From contig NC_052678.1 of assembly GCF_016802725.1 (NCBI RefSeq), positions 7,618,001-7,682,000 of the forward strand: 64,000 nucleotides of DNA, read 5' to 3'. Under the pieces are notes generated by a model, which saw only the letters and a list, made by a program, of their open reading frames with translations, was not told the DNA's origin and searched no databases. The position numbers were made by a program, and so were the translations under genes. Shown here piece by piece: positions 13,701 to 28,100 of this stretch (its first letter is position 1; each line of letters opens with the position of its first letter). The stretch is from Solenopsis invicta. Its lineage: Eukaryota; Arthropoda; Insecta; Hymenoptera; Formicidae.

Positions 13701-16700
13701 AGAAAGTAAAACAGACGTTCCTTTCGAAGGGAAGCTACTCGCGAGAGGCCGCAGGTCGCATTAGAGGCGACCTGATTCATATTCATATTATACCCTCCTC
13801 CTTGGCGCCGTTCTGCATATTTAATTCATCGCATGTAGAACCAACGAAAACAACCTGTGCGTGACGAAGAATTCGTCTAACTTTGCGACCGCGTGGCCTG
13901 TGTTAGTTCACGGTTCGTTCGTGTTTCATCCTGTACTTAACGGAGGACAAACAGAGATCGTGTGCACGATATAGCGAACGTCGGCCCAAGCTAGATCCTG
14001 TACGTTGATTGACTAAGTATAACGATGAACTACTTGGCCGTAATGATTCTCGCTTACGGATCCTTACGTGGCGCAATCGTTAGATCGACGCATTGGATTA
14101 AACGACAGATTTAGAACGCGGATTAAATGCCCCGGGCCGATATAATGCGCGAGCGCGAGAAGGAGGGGAAAAAAGCGGTCGTTATTTTACACGGCCTGAC
14201 GCTTTAAAATCCGAATGAGCTCAGCCGGCGATACGGTAATGGCCGAACGTCATTCGGTGAGTTTCACGATTTAAAAAATGGCAGCTGACACGCTTTTCGA
14301 TTAACCCGAGAACGTATCCGCGCGACGTACACAAGCGTATTTTTTATTCCATTCCACTAGGCGACATTGCCCGTGATATATCAGGCAGCGCGAGATTTCT
14401 CATTTCCGCAAAAATAACACATGATTGTTTTGCGATGGAAATCGTTACGCAAGATTTATTGAAAGATAAGGTACCTTCGTAACGGTATATTATTCTTGCG
14501 AGTAGTAACGCTCGATCAGAGGTCAGCCCGCTGCCAGTAGAGAATTCTTCGCGCGCGGACAACGCGATCACTGAGATTACGATTAATAAGATATCTCGAG
14601 CCGAATAAAGCTCACTTTTAAATTTAACTTTTACATTTTTTAGAAACGCGCTTTATGTTTAGGATATACGCTTAAAAGGCGTGTCATAGAAAGTAGGTGA
14701 AAAAGGGCTGGCGAATTAAAACCGTTTATTTAGCGCAACTAAAAATTTATGACAAAGTGGCTAAATGAGCCGTTTTTATAAAAATTCACCGCAAAGCTTA
14801 TTAACTACACATTATTTTATAGTTTATTACATTATATGATAATATCTTTCATAACATTATAATATTATTATTTTCTAACTACAGAAAAAAATTAATGCAT
14901 GTATGCATGAGAGAAAAAAGTTTCTAGATTTTAATAGATATTCGAACAGTAATAATGAAATATTTACTTATGGTGCATATTTAAATTAAATTAGTGGTTT
15001 CTGTACTGAATAAATATATATTTACATTTACATTTTAATTCGAGCTTTATTAAAGATCAAAAATAGCAAAAATAAAGTCCAATGTCAGAGTTGAAAAAAT
15101 TTTTTTGTTTATTCACAAATACTCCATGTGAAAGTCAATTTTATTTTTGTGAGTGATTGAAATAAACATTTTATTCTTACTTAGTTTATTTCTCTATAAA
15201 TAGAGTTTATAAAAAAGAAAAAATAATACAAGTTAGGTGGGTCTTTCGGTTGAGGTACCTTATTTTCGATTAGCGTTCAGCTCGTGGCTTTTCTTATCTC
15301 GCTTTTCTAATGGCGGTCAGTTGTCGACTCGTGAGCGAAGATTGGCGTGCGTTGTTATCCCTCATAAGCGTGTAAATCTCGTCCCGCGATCGCGGAGAAC
15401 GCGCGTCGATCTCCGATCCCGATTAATTTTTACGACGCCTTATTATCCGGTTTCACAGCGATAAATTCTCCCTGTATCTCCGCGTCTTACACACCACGCA
15501 GTTCACATACACTCGTTTAATCTTATCTCCGTGCGAATTACATACACCCGCCCGCCCACGAACGGGGTAACACAATCCCCGAATTTACTAATTTACTAGC
15601 GAACGTCGGCGGGGTATCGAGATTACACGAAATTCGCGTGCGGTGCGATGATCCGTGGGACAACATACATCGAGCATCATGCCTTATATACAGCGTGACC
15701 GTAAATTCGCGCGAGGTCTCCCACGATAACGCTCGGTCACGGAAATGTGTCACGATATCGAATGCGCGCGTTTGCGAAAGAATTTTTCGAGGGTGAGGGG
15801 TGAAGGGGTGTAGACGCGGCGGAGCTCGATCAAGTTACAGAAGGTACACATCCCGCGCCCTGATCGATGGACTTGATCCGTCACGCAGAGCTTGCGCACG
15901 GACTCTCGCGGTCACCCTGTATGCGCCGGATATGCAACATCCTCCGCATCCAGCGTCGCATTTCAACCGCGCGCGGACGATGCCAGGCTCTCCTCCTTTT
16001 CATCCGTTCGACCGCACGGAGAGACGCTCACGCTTTACGCGTGTTATGCGAAACGAACAGCTGGCGGGTTTTACTTGGCGACAGAACACGGTTAAGGATT
16101 TAGAATGATAAAACATTTATATGTGTACGTATGCGCGCGGGAACACTTTGGAAATATGCGAAGCTCTTCTCTCTCTCCGTTGTGGAAGGCGAAACGCGCC
16201 GAAGTATTATGAATTATACATGTGTACGGGCGAAGATCGATACGGTATTTCGAGAGTTGGATCGCGACCGGTTTAAGTCATATTTTATTATCGTTTGATC
16301 GGAGGCACGGATGCCGCGAATGGGGGAATGAAAGTGTAAGTCGGGCCGATGTGTGTAACATAGGACGGCTGATTTCCGAAGAAATATTAAACGCGCGTAT
16401 CCGTGCCGTGCGCAAGATTGCGCTTGCGAGCGAATCGGTATATGCGCGCCCTGTTTGGTCTGGGCGCGGAGGAGGGTGCAGGATTTATGTGGGTAATTTG
16501 ATTGGCAAAAGGAAAAAGTGGAAGAGTTTACGCGGTATTTAAAGGTAGGAAAAAAAAAATTCTTTCCGTGTATGCGGGTACACGGTTCGAAGCGCCGAGC
16601 GGAATACATTACGAGCGTGGATTGTACTCTGATTTGAAGATTGTTTATGTTTACACATGCACACACACACACACACACACGTATATATTTTGTGCGCTCG

Positions 16701-19700
16701 TTTTTGTGGCTTGCGGCGATGCATTTTTGCAACGTACTATACGTTCTAGGCGAAGTTTACCATACATTTACATACGGTGCGTAACGCCATTAAGGACTTT
16801 TCCGGTTACGAAACGGTATTTACGATCTTCTCGAGAAAACTCGGTGTCAAATATTTAGCGATATCCAGGTACCGCTCGCAATACACCGCCCATGAATTTC
16901 GCAGGGACGTGCGATTATTTTCGCTGGATTTCTCCCGCGGGACCTTCTCTCCTGCAGTGCCGAGGTCCTCCTCGATCGTGTTTCGTCCGACCGTGAATTA
17001 CATCCGATAGTACATAAATAAATGAAATCTCTACCCAGAAATAAATAGATAAATATATTCAATTGGCCATTAAGGTGTTTAAATTATAGAACCGGTATCA
17101 GGAATACTGTTGTGTATCATTAATATTGTAGGAAATAAGCATTAGTGTTTTTTGAAAGGCGAGTAAATTACGTTTTTTCGTTACTTTTTTCTCGCATCTT
17201 TTGAGAAAAGCGATGCGCGAACTATTTATTATATTACTAAATAATCTCAATATTTTCTTACATAGAAAACTCTTTTTATTATTTATATTATTTTTTTTTT
17301 GAAATATTTGTTTTAAAATTTTCTCCAAAATAACGATTATGTTAGTAATTAAAAGATATGTTTCAATGATTCGATTGGATTCAGATAATTTATCGATCCG
17401 GATTCGAACAATGAAATAAAATTTGATTTGATCTGATTCGCCGTCAAACAACCTTGATCTTTATTTGGGAATTCTTTACATTAAAGTAATGGTCCCAATT
17501 ATGGGTTGAATCTTAATTATGGATCAAATTTGTAAAATTAAATGTTTTATATAGACATACATATATTAATAAAATTGCAAAAAAGTTTTTACGTTAAAAA
17601 ATGTTTTGTAAATATTATAATGTAAAATTACTTTCTGATTGATATTTAATATTGATATTTTGAGATGAAAAAAGGAAAATTATCTTTAATAACCTTTCAA
17701 TTTAATAAGCTCTCTAAACATCTTTTTAATAATTCTTTGAAATTATAATGTTTTTAGAAAATTGTATTTATTATACTAAACATACAGTAACATATCTTAA
17801 AAATATACGTTAACATACATTTAGTTATACCGTCTAGTAATTGGGAATTAAACATTTTTTTAAAATTCACAACAGGTTTATTGAATACATAATACATTTT
17901 CTATGAAATTGTAATATTTATGGTTTATATTATCAACTTTTTTAAATATTTGATCGTTATTATAAATTTACACGAATTGAAGAAAATTATTTCAAATGAC
18001 CTATAATTGGGATTACTTTACGTCTTTAATTAAAATTTAATTATTATACTCTTAACTTAATAAAATAAAACTCATTTATCTATTTTTAATCGAAACTAAT
18101 AATAATCAGTCTTACTCTTATTTAAAGTACGTTAATAAATTCTTCTATTAAGCAACTGAAGCATTGAGAGATTTAATATGGATCCAATGAGGTCAGCTCG
18201 TAAATTAAAGGTTAAAGATGTCACGAGAGTGTCGTGTTGTCGCGATCAGCTGTGAGCAAGACATTTCGAACGGGAGACGATAGAAAAGGGGCGCCGCAAA
18301 AACGCTAGTCGGGCGGGCCGCGTTGCAACTGAGGGTGTGTTTACTGCCGTTGTAAAAGCGGCCGTGCGTATACACGAGCCGCTAGAGTGCCACGTTGTGT
18401 GTGGGCACACGATCGATAGCGAATGAAACCCAAAGCGGCCCACGACGACACCGCCATTGGTTTGCCACTCGTAAAACAAGGCGTCGTTCCAGACGGGCGG
18501 GACGTTAGGGCTCGGGGTCACCCCTCGAGCTCTCCGTAGCTCACCGTGAGCTGACTCACGACGAGACGTGGCTTTGCTTCCCTCTGACATTCTGAAAGCA
18601 CGGCTCGATGCGGCCGATAATCGATACCAGGAATCACTCTCTGTTTTGTACAAAATTAGTAGTAGTAGCTCCTAGAGTTAAAGTTGCGAATAAAATGCGG
18701 TGTACGCTCTATTGGAAATCTGAAGGAAATTTGAGATCGATTTTTGCGGTAACTTAATATTGAATCTAATTAATTTAATATAAAATCTATAGGGAAAGAA
18801 CAATTTGACTGTCTAAAAATCTAAAAATTTAACTAGATACAGATCAGAAAATAATTTATGTTAGACTATCAAAATAATTATGTAAGACGTTCTAGCATGA
18901 TGATACTGCTGCGAATAGCTTTGGTATTTTAACAATCAGTTTAAATGTTCAATATAAATTTTTTAATCGTTCAACATAATTATTTTCATATTTGTTTTTT
19001 AACAAAATTCTCTTCGTGCAATGACTTACTATAATATCACAAGAAAGTAACGGAAGTGTAACGATTTGATGCTAATTTTTTTTGAGTGATGGTAATATTA
19101 TTTCTAAGATAGTTTGAAATTTGAATTACATGCTTTTATTCTAGAAAATATTAAAAGTTGACTTTATCTTGATTAAATTTTTCATTTCTTGATTAATTGT
19201 GCTCTATATTCATTACGTATTTTGTCCTCTGAATATCTCGATGATTAATTGAAGTTTAATGAATGTGAATAAATACTAAAAATAAGATGTCGAATGACTA
19301 GACGTAGAACGGCCACCTCTCGCCGATTACGGTGACTTTAGCCGTGCCTCTTTACAACGGAGCTCTCTCGAGAAATGCTTCCTTCTCATATTGCTTGCGT
19401 CAGACATTTTGATTTTTCCGGCTCTGTGTTTCTCGAAAATCAACTCCCATGTACGTCGGCAGGATTCAAGGATCGGTCGGGTAGATATCAACATCGACGA
19501 AGGAAAGAGATTTTCTGAAGGGGGTGAAATTCCGCGGGCGTGCCGACGGATTTTCCGTGCGCGGAGTATCGAGAGGAAAATCGAGAGCTTGGTATGATGT
19601 TACAGAGAGAAAGACGAGACAGAGATACCGCGCGAGCGTGTCGAGGAGAAAACGGAGGGAGGTAAAGAAAGTATTGCAGTTGTCCGGGGATAAGATGTCG

Positions 19701-22700
19701 AGGGCCTCGGGAACAACCTCGACATCGTAGCAATTACTGGCCCGCTGCAACGAATACGACGGCGGTCGTGTCCCATTGGTGGTGTGTAATAGCACCGTAA
19801 TTACTTTAAGCTATGATTGTACGGGCGACTCGATGGAATCCACGTAGATCGTCTGAGAATAAACGAACCGAGGGTAAAGTGACTTTTTTACGGTTAATTG
19901 CAAGGTTACCGGACGTAAAGCTCCTCAGTCATTGTTACGTTCTTATTAACTCGAGGATTTTGTTACACAATTATAGGGGAAAGTTGCTGAATGCGTACCT
20001 TTTCAATACTTAGCCTTTTTATTTTACACAAGCAATGTTTAGTAACAAAAGTAAAAAGTAAAGAGCATTTTAAAAAAGGTATATCCGATGTAAATTTTTC
20101 ATCAACTTGAATAGCTTGTAATTAATAAAATAAATCACACCTGTGTAGCACCCGTTACAAAAAAGCTTATAACAAATTAATTTAGTTATTATTGAAAGAT
20201 TTAACATGTAATAATAGATGACCTAAACGAGCTACAATTTCGAATTTTGATTTCCATCCAAAACAGCACCCAATGTGAAATATAATAAAAAATAGCTTAA
20301 GTGGTACGCATTTGGCAACTCTCTTCTAGATGGATATGCTCGACGCAGTGTACGGCGACAATAATGTAGCAAATTTTTTATTGTCAATTCATATCAACGT
20401 GTACCGACGTTCGACGTCTTCGTGATGCGAATTCTTTGCTGAAGATGATATATTTCTCAACCCCGAAGGAAAAGCTCTCTCCTTTACGGTCTATAAGCAG
20501 ACTGCCTTAATCTTCTTTTTTCCTTTCTTACTCGCTTCCCTTCGGTCTCTCTCTCCCCCCCCTCTTGCTTTCGAACGCGTTCCTTTTTTTCTCTCGTATG
20601 CGCGAAGACGATTTCCTTCCGTTTCTCGAGAGAAGCTCTTGGCTAAACGACCGCGTCCCGATGGTTCTATTTCTCGAAAGCTCGAAAGCCCGAGAGGGAT
20701 CAATCGTTCACTCGGTCCATGCCGAACGTCCCGAGAGCATGGCCAGCTCTTTCGAGACATTTCGATTGTCAAATGACCTCCACCTCCTTTAGTTCCAGCG
20801 AAGAGTGCTGCACGAGTACCGGTCGTCGTCGACGTTCCGAGGCCAATTTAATTAAAGTAACTTTAGCCGGGCGAGAATACGAGAGTTTTCTTTCCCTTCG
20901 CGAATTGTTTCTGTTTATTCAGGATCTTCTTCGCGCGCTCTCCGGATTCGATCTTATACAAAGGTCGAGCTCTCGTCCGGCTCATCCGGTTGTACCATGG
21001 AACCACTTGCTGCGGTTTCCTTTGACACGAATGCGTTTTTGTTCCGCGTCTCCAATTTCCTTCGACCACTTGAAAAGTCTTTGTGTGTAGTGCCCGCACT
21101 CCCGTTACTTTTGTTCCCGCAAGGACTCGACTAGCTGGAATAAATTAATCTTTCCGCCTCGAATGTAGAGTTGAATACTGCAGCGGCATTCTGAAACGAT
21201 TTCGTTGTCGAGGAATATACGTTCGTAAAGTAAAGTTTAAAAATTCAAAGACGGAAGAATAAAAATCTCTCTCTCTCTCTCTCTCTTACTCTCTCTCCCT
21301 CTCCTTATTTTTCTTGAAAAAACGAAACATTTGTGTCAATCGCGATACGAAGCGCAGAATACCTCCGCGCTCTTTTCATTTTAAATGTCAGACGTTCATT
21401 AAATCTCTATATATAGGCACAGAAGACCGGCTTTTAAACAACGGAGCTCGAGTGGTGTAACATTGGAAAAAAAGCGTCTTTGACGCGCGACTGGACATTA
21501 ATCAAACCGCCCCTCTCGTTATTTATTTTCTTCTGGTCGGAAAACAACTGGAAAGTTGCTCGACACGAGTCCCCAAAGCGGGGAAGGCTTGTCCGGAGTG
21601 AGACAAGCGGCACGTTTCGAAACGTGGCAAACTGCGCTCAGGGCGGCGGATGGACAGTGAAGGAGGCCATTTCGGGGTCGTAAAAGTCTCAGTGGAGTAT
21701 CTCTCGAGTCGGTAACGGCGGACAGAACGTTTGCGCTACATTTTCTGCCGCTCGATTTAACTGTTTCAGTATCGTAATAAAATTACTCGAGAATGGAGGG
21801 AGGAACGCGCTCTGGATACATGTATACATGTATATCAGAGAATTTTTAAAGATATTATCAAATTATCCAATCAAGCGAGGAATGATATGACGCGCTTTTA
21901 AATTTATAAAGTGCTGTATATCTTTCATTAACCCCGCGCCGCGGATCTTTCTCTCTTGCGAGGAAGCTGAGAAAATTATTCCTCTTATCCGGGCTTATTA
22001 ATCAACCTCCCGACTCGCCTCGCTTTTCTCTCTGGCTGAAAATCTCATTTGAGGGTGACGCGTAACGAAGATTCGAACCAACGGATTAATTTCCACTTAA
22101 TACGAAAGAGAAAGAGAGGGAGGTGAGAGGAGGGGGAAAAGCGAAATCCAGAAATAACGCGGTTCGCGCAAGAAGCGTTTGAAGAACGAATCTCCAAGTC
22201 AATCGCTATCGGAGTAACAGGATGTTCCAGAAATTTAAATATGCTCTCTTCCTCTTGTTCTTTTTATCAGAGGGGGGGGGGGAGAAGGATACGGGAGAGG
22301 AGGAGAATGCGATCGATTTTATGTTAATCTTGACGTAAATTTCACCCGCGAAAGCAATCATCCTTAGAGCGGCGCGACGGCAATGGATTCGCAAGTAACA
22401 GCGACATTTTTACGTATCCGCGCCGCGATGTGATTTATTATGTGATTCCGCCACCGAGACATTATATTCTCGTAATTCACATTCACCCCGTTTGCCTTGG
22501 AGCTGCACTCTCGGCGCCAACTCGGATGCTAATCTCCGATTAATTGCGGGCGAGTGCCCGCGGCAATCGCGCGAATCGTTTCGTAACGTAACTAATATAG
22601 CCCGTTAAACCTCGTGACATTTAAAGACGGCTTACGGGATTCTCCAAGTAATTATCGTTTCTCTCTCTATCTCTCTTCTTATCGATCTTCATGGTCGTCC

Positions 22701-25098
22701 CTGGCGCTCTCTGTGTTTCAGGCCTCCGTAAGGTATATCCCTATTACTTTACCTTCACGACATTCACGAAAGGTCGATGGGTCGGCGAGAAGATCCTGGA
22801 AGTCTTCGCGAGGGAATTCCGTGCCCATCCAGCCGAGGAGTACGAGAGATGCATTCGAGCCGGCACCCTCACGGTCAACTATCAAAAGGTGGACGTCGAT
22901 TACAGATTACGGCACAACGATCTTCTGGCTAACGTCGTCCACAGGTATGTGAAAGTTCATCGCCGGAAGCAGTACCGGCTGTTTCGCCCTTTCCTCGCGT
23001 CTCGTGCAATTGATTTTTGCGAGTGTTTGTCATCGCGCCGTTTGTTGCCGTCGTCATCATCGTCGTCCTCGCGATGATTTATCGCGGAAAATGTCAAGCG
23101 ACTATTGTGAGATAAGCGTCGTCGACTCGCTGCTAAAGTTCGAGTATCGCGAAGATCGACAACGTCGAACGCCTACGCCGAGCCGCGGGATGAAGCGAGA
23201 AAAGCTGCGTTCGGACGGAAACTTAGACGTTTAGTCTAAGATTGCGTTCCGTTTTGATTTAGGACCGTTTGCCGCTTACACTGAGAGCAGAGTTTGCTAA
23301 TAACAATTGAACCTGGACGATAATTCTTCGTACATTGAGAGATTTTTTTCTCAGTGTATAGACATACATATTTTTACTTCGTAGGCGCATCCGTTTTTGT
23401 CTAGACTTTCAAAAAAAATCTGAAAAATTCGAAACTCGTTTTTCAATATTTGTTCTATATTTGTTCTACAAATAGTTGTTTGATTCAAACGTTAGCAAAT
23501 TATTTGATGAAAATTGAAATTTATTCAGAGAAATTTGAGAGTGAAATTTCATCTAGATAAAAAAAAGCAGTTAAGCTTTAGCGAAGTAGTTTCAATCAAA
23601 TGCACTTAGTGCAATCAAATATTTGGTAACATTTAGCAACCGTTTAGTAACCGATACTATTGTTATGTTTGGTTACTGTCAATATGATTACTAAATATTT
23701 GGCTTACATTAACCAAACATTTAATCGAGATTATTTCATCGAAGCTTGATTATTATTACCAAACCCTTTACGGTGCATATAATCGCAGAATATACGCAAC
23801 CTCGCGCAATGAAAAAAAAATGCGAACATTATTCGCTACTTGGTTTTTTTTGGTACATATTTAAAATGGCATTTCATAACACCAAAGTGCTGTACTTAGT
23901 ATTCGATAAAAGGGGAGGCGCGCTCTTTTATTCATTTATACGGGACGTACGACGCACATACGTTTGGGTTCTCCGCTCGCGCTTTAAATTCACTTTTTTC
24001 TCGGCGGCAGAGCTTGTTTATCGCGGTCGACGCGGGAATTTCGGCCGAAACGTCCGTCGGCGTCGAGGGGGCAGGGGGAGAGGGAGGGAAAGGGTAGCGC
24101 GAGCTACCACCGGTGTACATATTTAACGAACCTTATTGGCCCCGTATAAATCCAGGTTAGCTTCCGCAGGAATTTACTTTGATTTCGGAAGAGCCCCGGG
24201 AATTTGGCGAACCTTGTCAGGCGCGCGCAAATGAGATCGGGTTTAATTTCGGGAATTTCTCCGGGTTATCCGCTTAAAGCCTCGTTTCGCCTCCCGCGCG
24301 GAATGTAATGTATCATTGTGATCGACGAGTTATCGCGCTGAGAAGGATTATCCTTATTTCGCGCATAGATTTTTAGCCATGCTCGCCTCGTCTCTAGCGC
24401 GAGATACGTATATCCGCGGGGGTGGTATGACGTAACGAAACGCTATCGACAGCTAGCCCTGGAGCGAGCTGTGTTTGCGCGTTATGTTATATTATGCGGG
24501 CCGAGATATCTAATGCGGATCAAATTTAGTTGATTTACACGAGACGGAAACGCATGCGCGGAAAGCGGCTCAGCTAAAGCGGACAACATCGGATTAGTGC
24601 CGGGATTACAGCGATGCTTGAAACAGAAGTCTGAAATGCATAATCCGTGCATAAACGGTTTAATTCGCGCACGCCAGAGCGCATACGTTATTCGCAACGC
24701 GGAAAAGATGGAGGCAGGTAGAGAGAAAGAGGAGAGAAAGAGAGAGTATTCTCGCGTTAACTTTCCATCGTATTTCGGGAGAATGCCTCGGGAGACCCGG
24801 CGCGTCCCTTTTGGCTTTTTAAAGTGGGACGCGGAAGGTCCAGGACGATGTAACGCGCAGGAAACGCGCGCAACGATGGCGTGCGGTCGAAAGGCGCGGC
24901 GGTAGGTCCAACGAACTCGTAAATCATCCGACTCTTCTTACTCGGAGCGGCGTAGATAAGAGGTGCCTCGGTGAATCCTCCTCGTGCGCACCAGGCCGGG
25001 CACCACATGGCCGGGACTCGCTGTGATTCTTATACATCCTTGGCACGGATATATAAGAATCTAATATGCCACGAGCGCGCGCATCACGCACGCTCTCG

Positions 25099-25130
<32 letters not shown>

Positions 25131-28100
25131 TTCGAGCGCGTTTTTAAACGCGTCAATGCTCAACGAGGCACGCCGCTATCGGCACCGGTTTATCGCAGGA
25201 ACGTGGATGCGCCGTGGTAACTTCTACTCCCGTCGTTCTCCGAGATAAGACGCGCGGAGGAGCCTCGAGAATTTCTGCGAACGACGAATGCGTCGTATTT
25301 CGAAACGGAAGTGAAGAAGAAGAAATGCGAATGAAAAGTAGGGTAGATCGAGGCGAACCGGATCAATTTTTTTTCTTCATGCGTAAAAAGAAAGTAATGA
25401 AAAACTAATTTTGTTATTAAGTTTTACTATAAATTTTTAATCTTTACATCTTTGGCTTCATAATAAGATGATATATAAATATGGTATTTCTTATTGCATG
25501 GCAAAAAGATTAAAAGAGGAAACCCGATTCGTCCCATCATTAGGGGCGAAGCGGATCAATTTGAAAGAAATAAATTCTGATAAAAATAAAAGTAAATTAA
25601 TACTCTTTTTGAAAGATCGTATTAGTCTTTTCGTTCATCAAATTGGGATCGTGATTTTATGAGAGACAAAATTTTTTTCACGCACTGACGATCTCTGTGC
25701 CTGTACACTCAGAAGAAAATTGTTAATTTGATTAAATTTTTTATCCTGATAAAATTTCTTCAATTCACGCTTCTATGTAGTTAAATTAAATATATGTATA
25801 GGTAGTTAAGTATGTAAATGCTTAAACGGAAGTTCAAGCATTTTCTATATTTAACTCAAATACATAAATAATTGGACTGAAAACGTTCAATCGAGTTGAA
25901 AAATATCATATTAAATAGAGAACTTTGATCGATATATAAAAACGCACTATAAATTTTTATATACCTTTTCAAATTTACGAAATAAATAACCGCGCACCGT
26001 ATAATTTTTCTTAAAACCCAGTTCCAAGTTGAACGAGAAATATTACGATATAAAATTGAAAGTCAATTTAATAATAATGATGCTAACGATCATCTAAATG
26101 TGCGAACCTTTTCTCCCCTAAAAAAATTGAAAAATTTAGTAAAGAGTTGATAACTTTTTTCTCAGTCCATCGTCGATTGATATTGAATCACACGCAATAC
26201 AGAATTGTTGTCTATTGTTTCGGCTGCAGGGAGCGCGTACAACTCAATAGATATGAAATGAAAAAAACTAATGATAACTGTTTCAAAACTTATAATAATC
26301 CGATTCGTGCTGTGATTCGATTTGCCTTGTCATACAACTCTCTTTCATCGTCACTCGCGTCGCCAAATGCGGCGAGTCTTCGTCGACGCCGACGATGTGC
26401 GGAAGCTGGATTAAATTATTTCACGTCTCGCGCGCCGCTAATACGGTCCGGGTCCGCTTGCATGCTAATTCCAGCAATTATCCCGGCAATTGTACTTTTC
26501 ATGCGCGCGCGCTCTCGCGACACGCGGACCACTCGCGTCCTACATTTCGCCGCGTGTCTCCGCCGTCATTATAATGGCAAATTCCGTAGTTAATTCGTTG
26601 CTCACGAGAACGTTATTTTTTGTTTCCTCTTTTTTCTTCAACGTCGATTTTTCACGTCGACGCGGCGAACGCGAGCTGACGACGCGACGGTAAAACGTGC
26701 CTCCGAGACGGGACGGTTTTCTGCGCGTCGATTGAGTTTCCGAACGAAGTTAACCGGGTGAAGGCCGGCCGGAGAGAGAGCAGATGGAATAGTCTCCTCG
26801 ACGCTAGTAATAAACAATGAGGTGCATCGCGTGACGTCATCGGGAGATCGAGAAAAAGACGCGTTCGTGAGATAAGGTGGGAAAACCTTGCTTCGATCAC
26901 ACGAGATCTTTTCCGCTCCCTTCCTCAGACTCTCTTGGATAATCGCGCGAACAGCCGTGCGATTTTTTGCAATTAAGACGCTCGATCGCTCGAAAATGTC
27001 GTCGATCGTCGCGCGATACCGCGAGACATCTCGTCCTCTTCCGCTCTTCTCGGGAGACGCGAGGCTCCACAATTAAAACGGGATCGCAAGGATATAATCT
27101 AGGTCAGCCGTGCATCGGCAAGTCCGCGACACCGGTGCGGCGCGGCGGCGGCGCGATCTCGCGTTCGCATTTACGTTATCGGAACAATTGCGTTACGCGC
27201 GCGTTACCTAAAGACGGAACACAAATATGGAGAGGAGCAACGTCGCCGAACCCGACTGTGGATTGTTACGATAGTCGGAACAATTGCGGAGATGGATGGA
27301 AAGTAAACTGACGGCCTGCAGTACCATCTGTGCCAGTCGGTGACGTTATGACGTTGTTGTCATGCACTCGGAACTGAAACATGACGGCGACGGCATGACG
27401 TCTGTTGTAACACAAGGTTACGGTCCTAGTTGTGAGTCGTTTAAAATAATGTTAATTTTATTAATTTATGTAAATTTAATTGTACGGTCGTATATGGTAT
27501 GTATTTAAAGAAGTTGCTCCGGTTAGGATAAGCCGTAAATATTATCATTTCGAAGAAACAGTATTATATATTCAATAAATCGGTTGTGAATTTTGAGAAA
27601 TATTCAAAGATGTTTATATATAAGTCCTAATTATATATAAATATAGATTGGTATAATTAAATATCAATGTCATACATTTTTAATGTATATTATTTTTAGT
27701 CTGAATATAATATGCTCTAAGAGCGTCATAATTTTAAGGAATTATTAAAGAGATATTTAAGGAGCTTATTAGAGAGGTCATTAAAGGTTTCTTTCCGTTT
27801 TTTTTCCTAAATATCAATATTATTGAGGAAAAGATTACAATAATTACAAATAAAATAAAGAATACAAAAAAGTTTCTGTAAATTTATTAATGTATATGTA
27901 AAATATTCAATTTTACAAATTTGATCCGTAATTAGGACTCGATTTATAATGCTGAGCAACACGAAATTTGCGTTGAGGTTGAATGAGTCATTTCTTATGT
28001 ATTTTTGTCTGCTAAACACGAATTTGAACGCAGAATGTCTCTATCAAGTCAATATTTTGAAAAATCTGTTATAAAAGTAGCTAAATATTGCACAGTTTTA

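Larger units (their letters stand above)
7419..22721 (+). other. RPUSD2 intron, 15.3 kb
   Basis: Its limits follow from the matched donor and acceptor. Content: AT-rich stretches at 7980-9660, 12580-13030, 14620-15230 and 17060-18180, CpG-rich stretches between them, a 1.36-kb inverted-repeat element (8101-9460), two further fold-back elements (about 18792-19050 and 19982-20320) and microsatellites. No coding exon on either strand was recognised. Confidence 0.8.

Noticed and set aside
22040..22090. Possible tRNA T-arm (minus strand ggttcgaatc)
   Set aside because: The flanking bases do not form the T stem, and no acceptor, D or anticodon arms are present.
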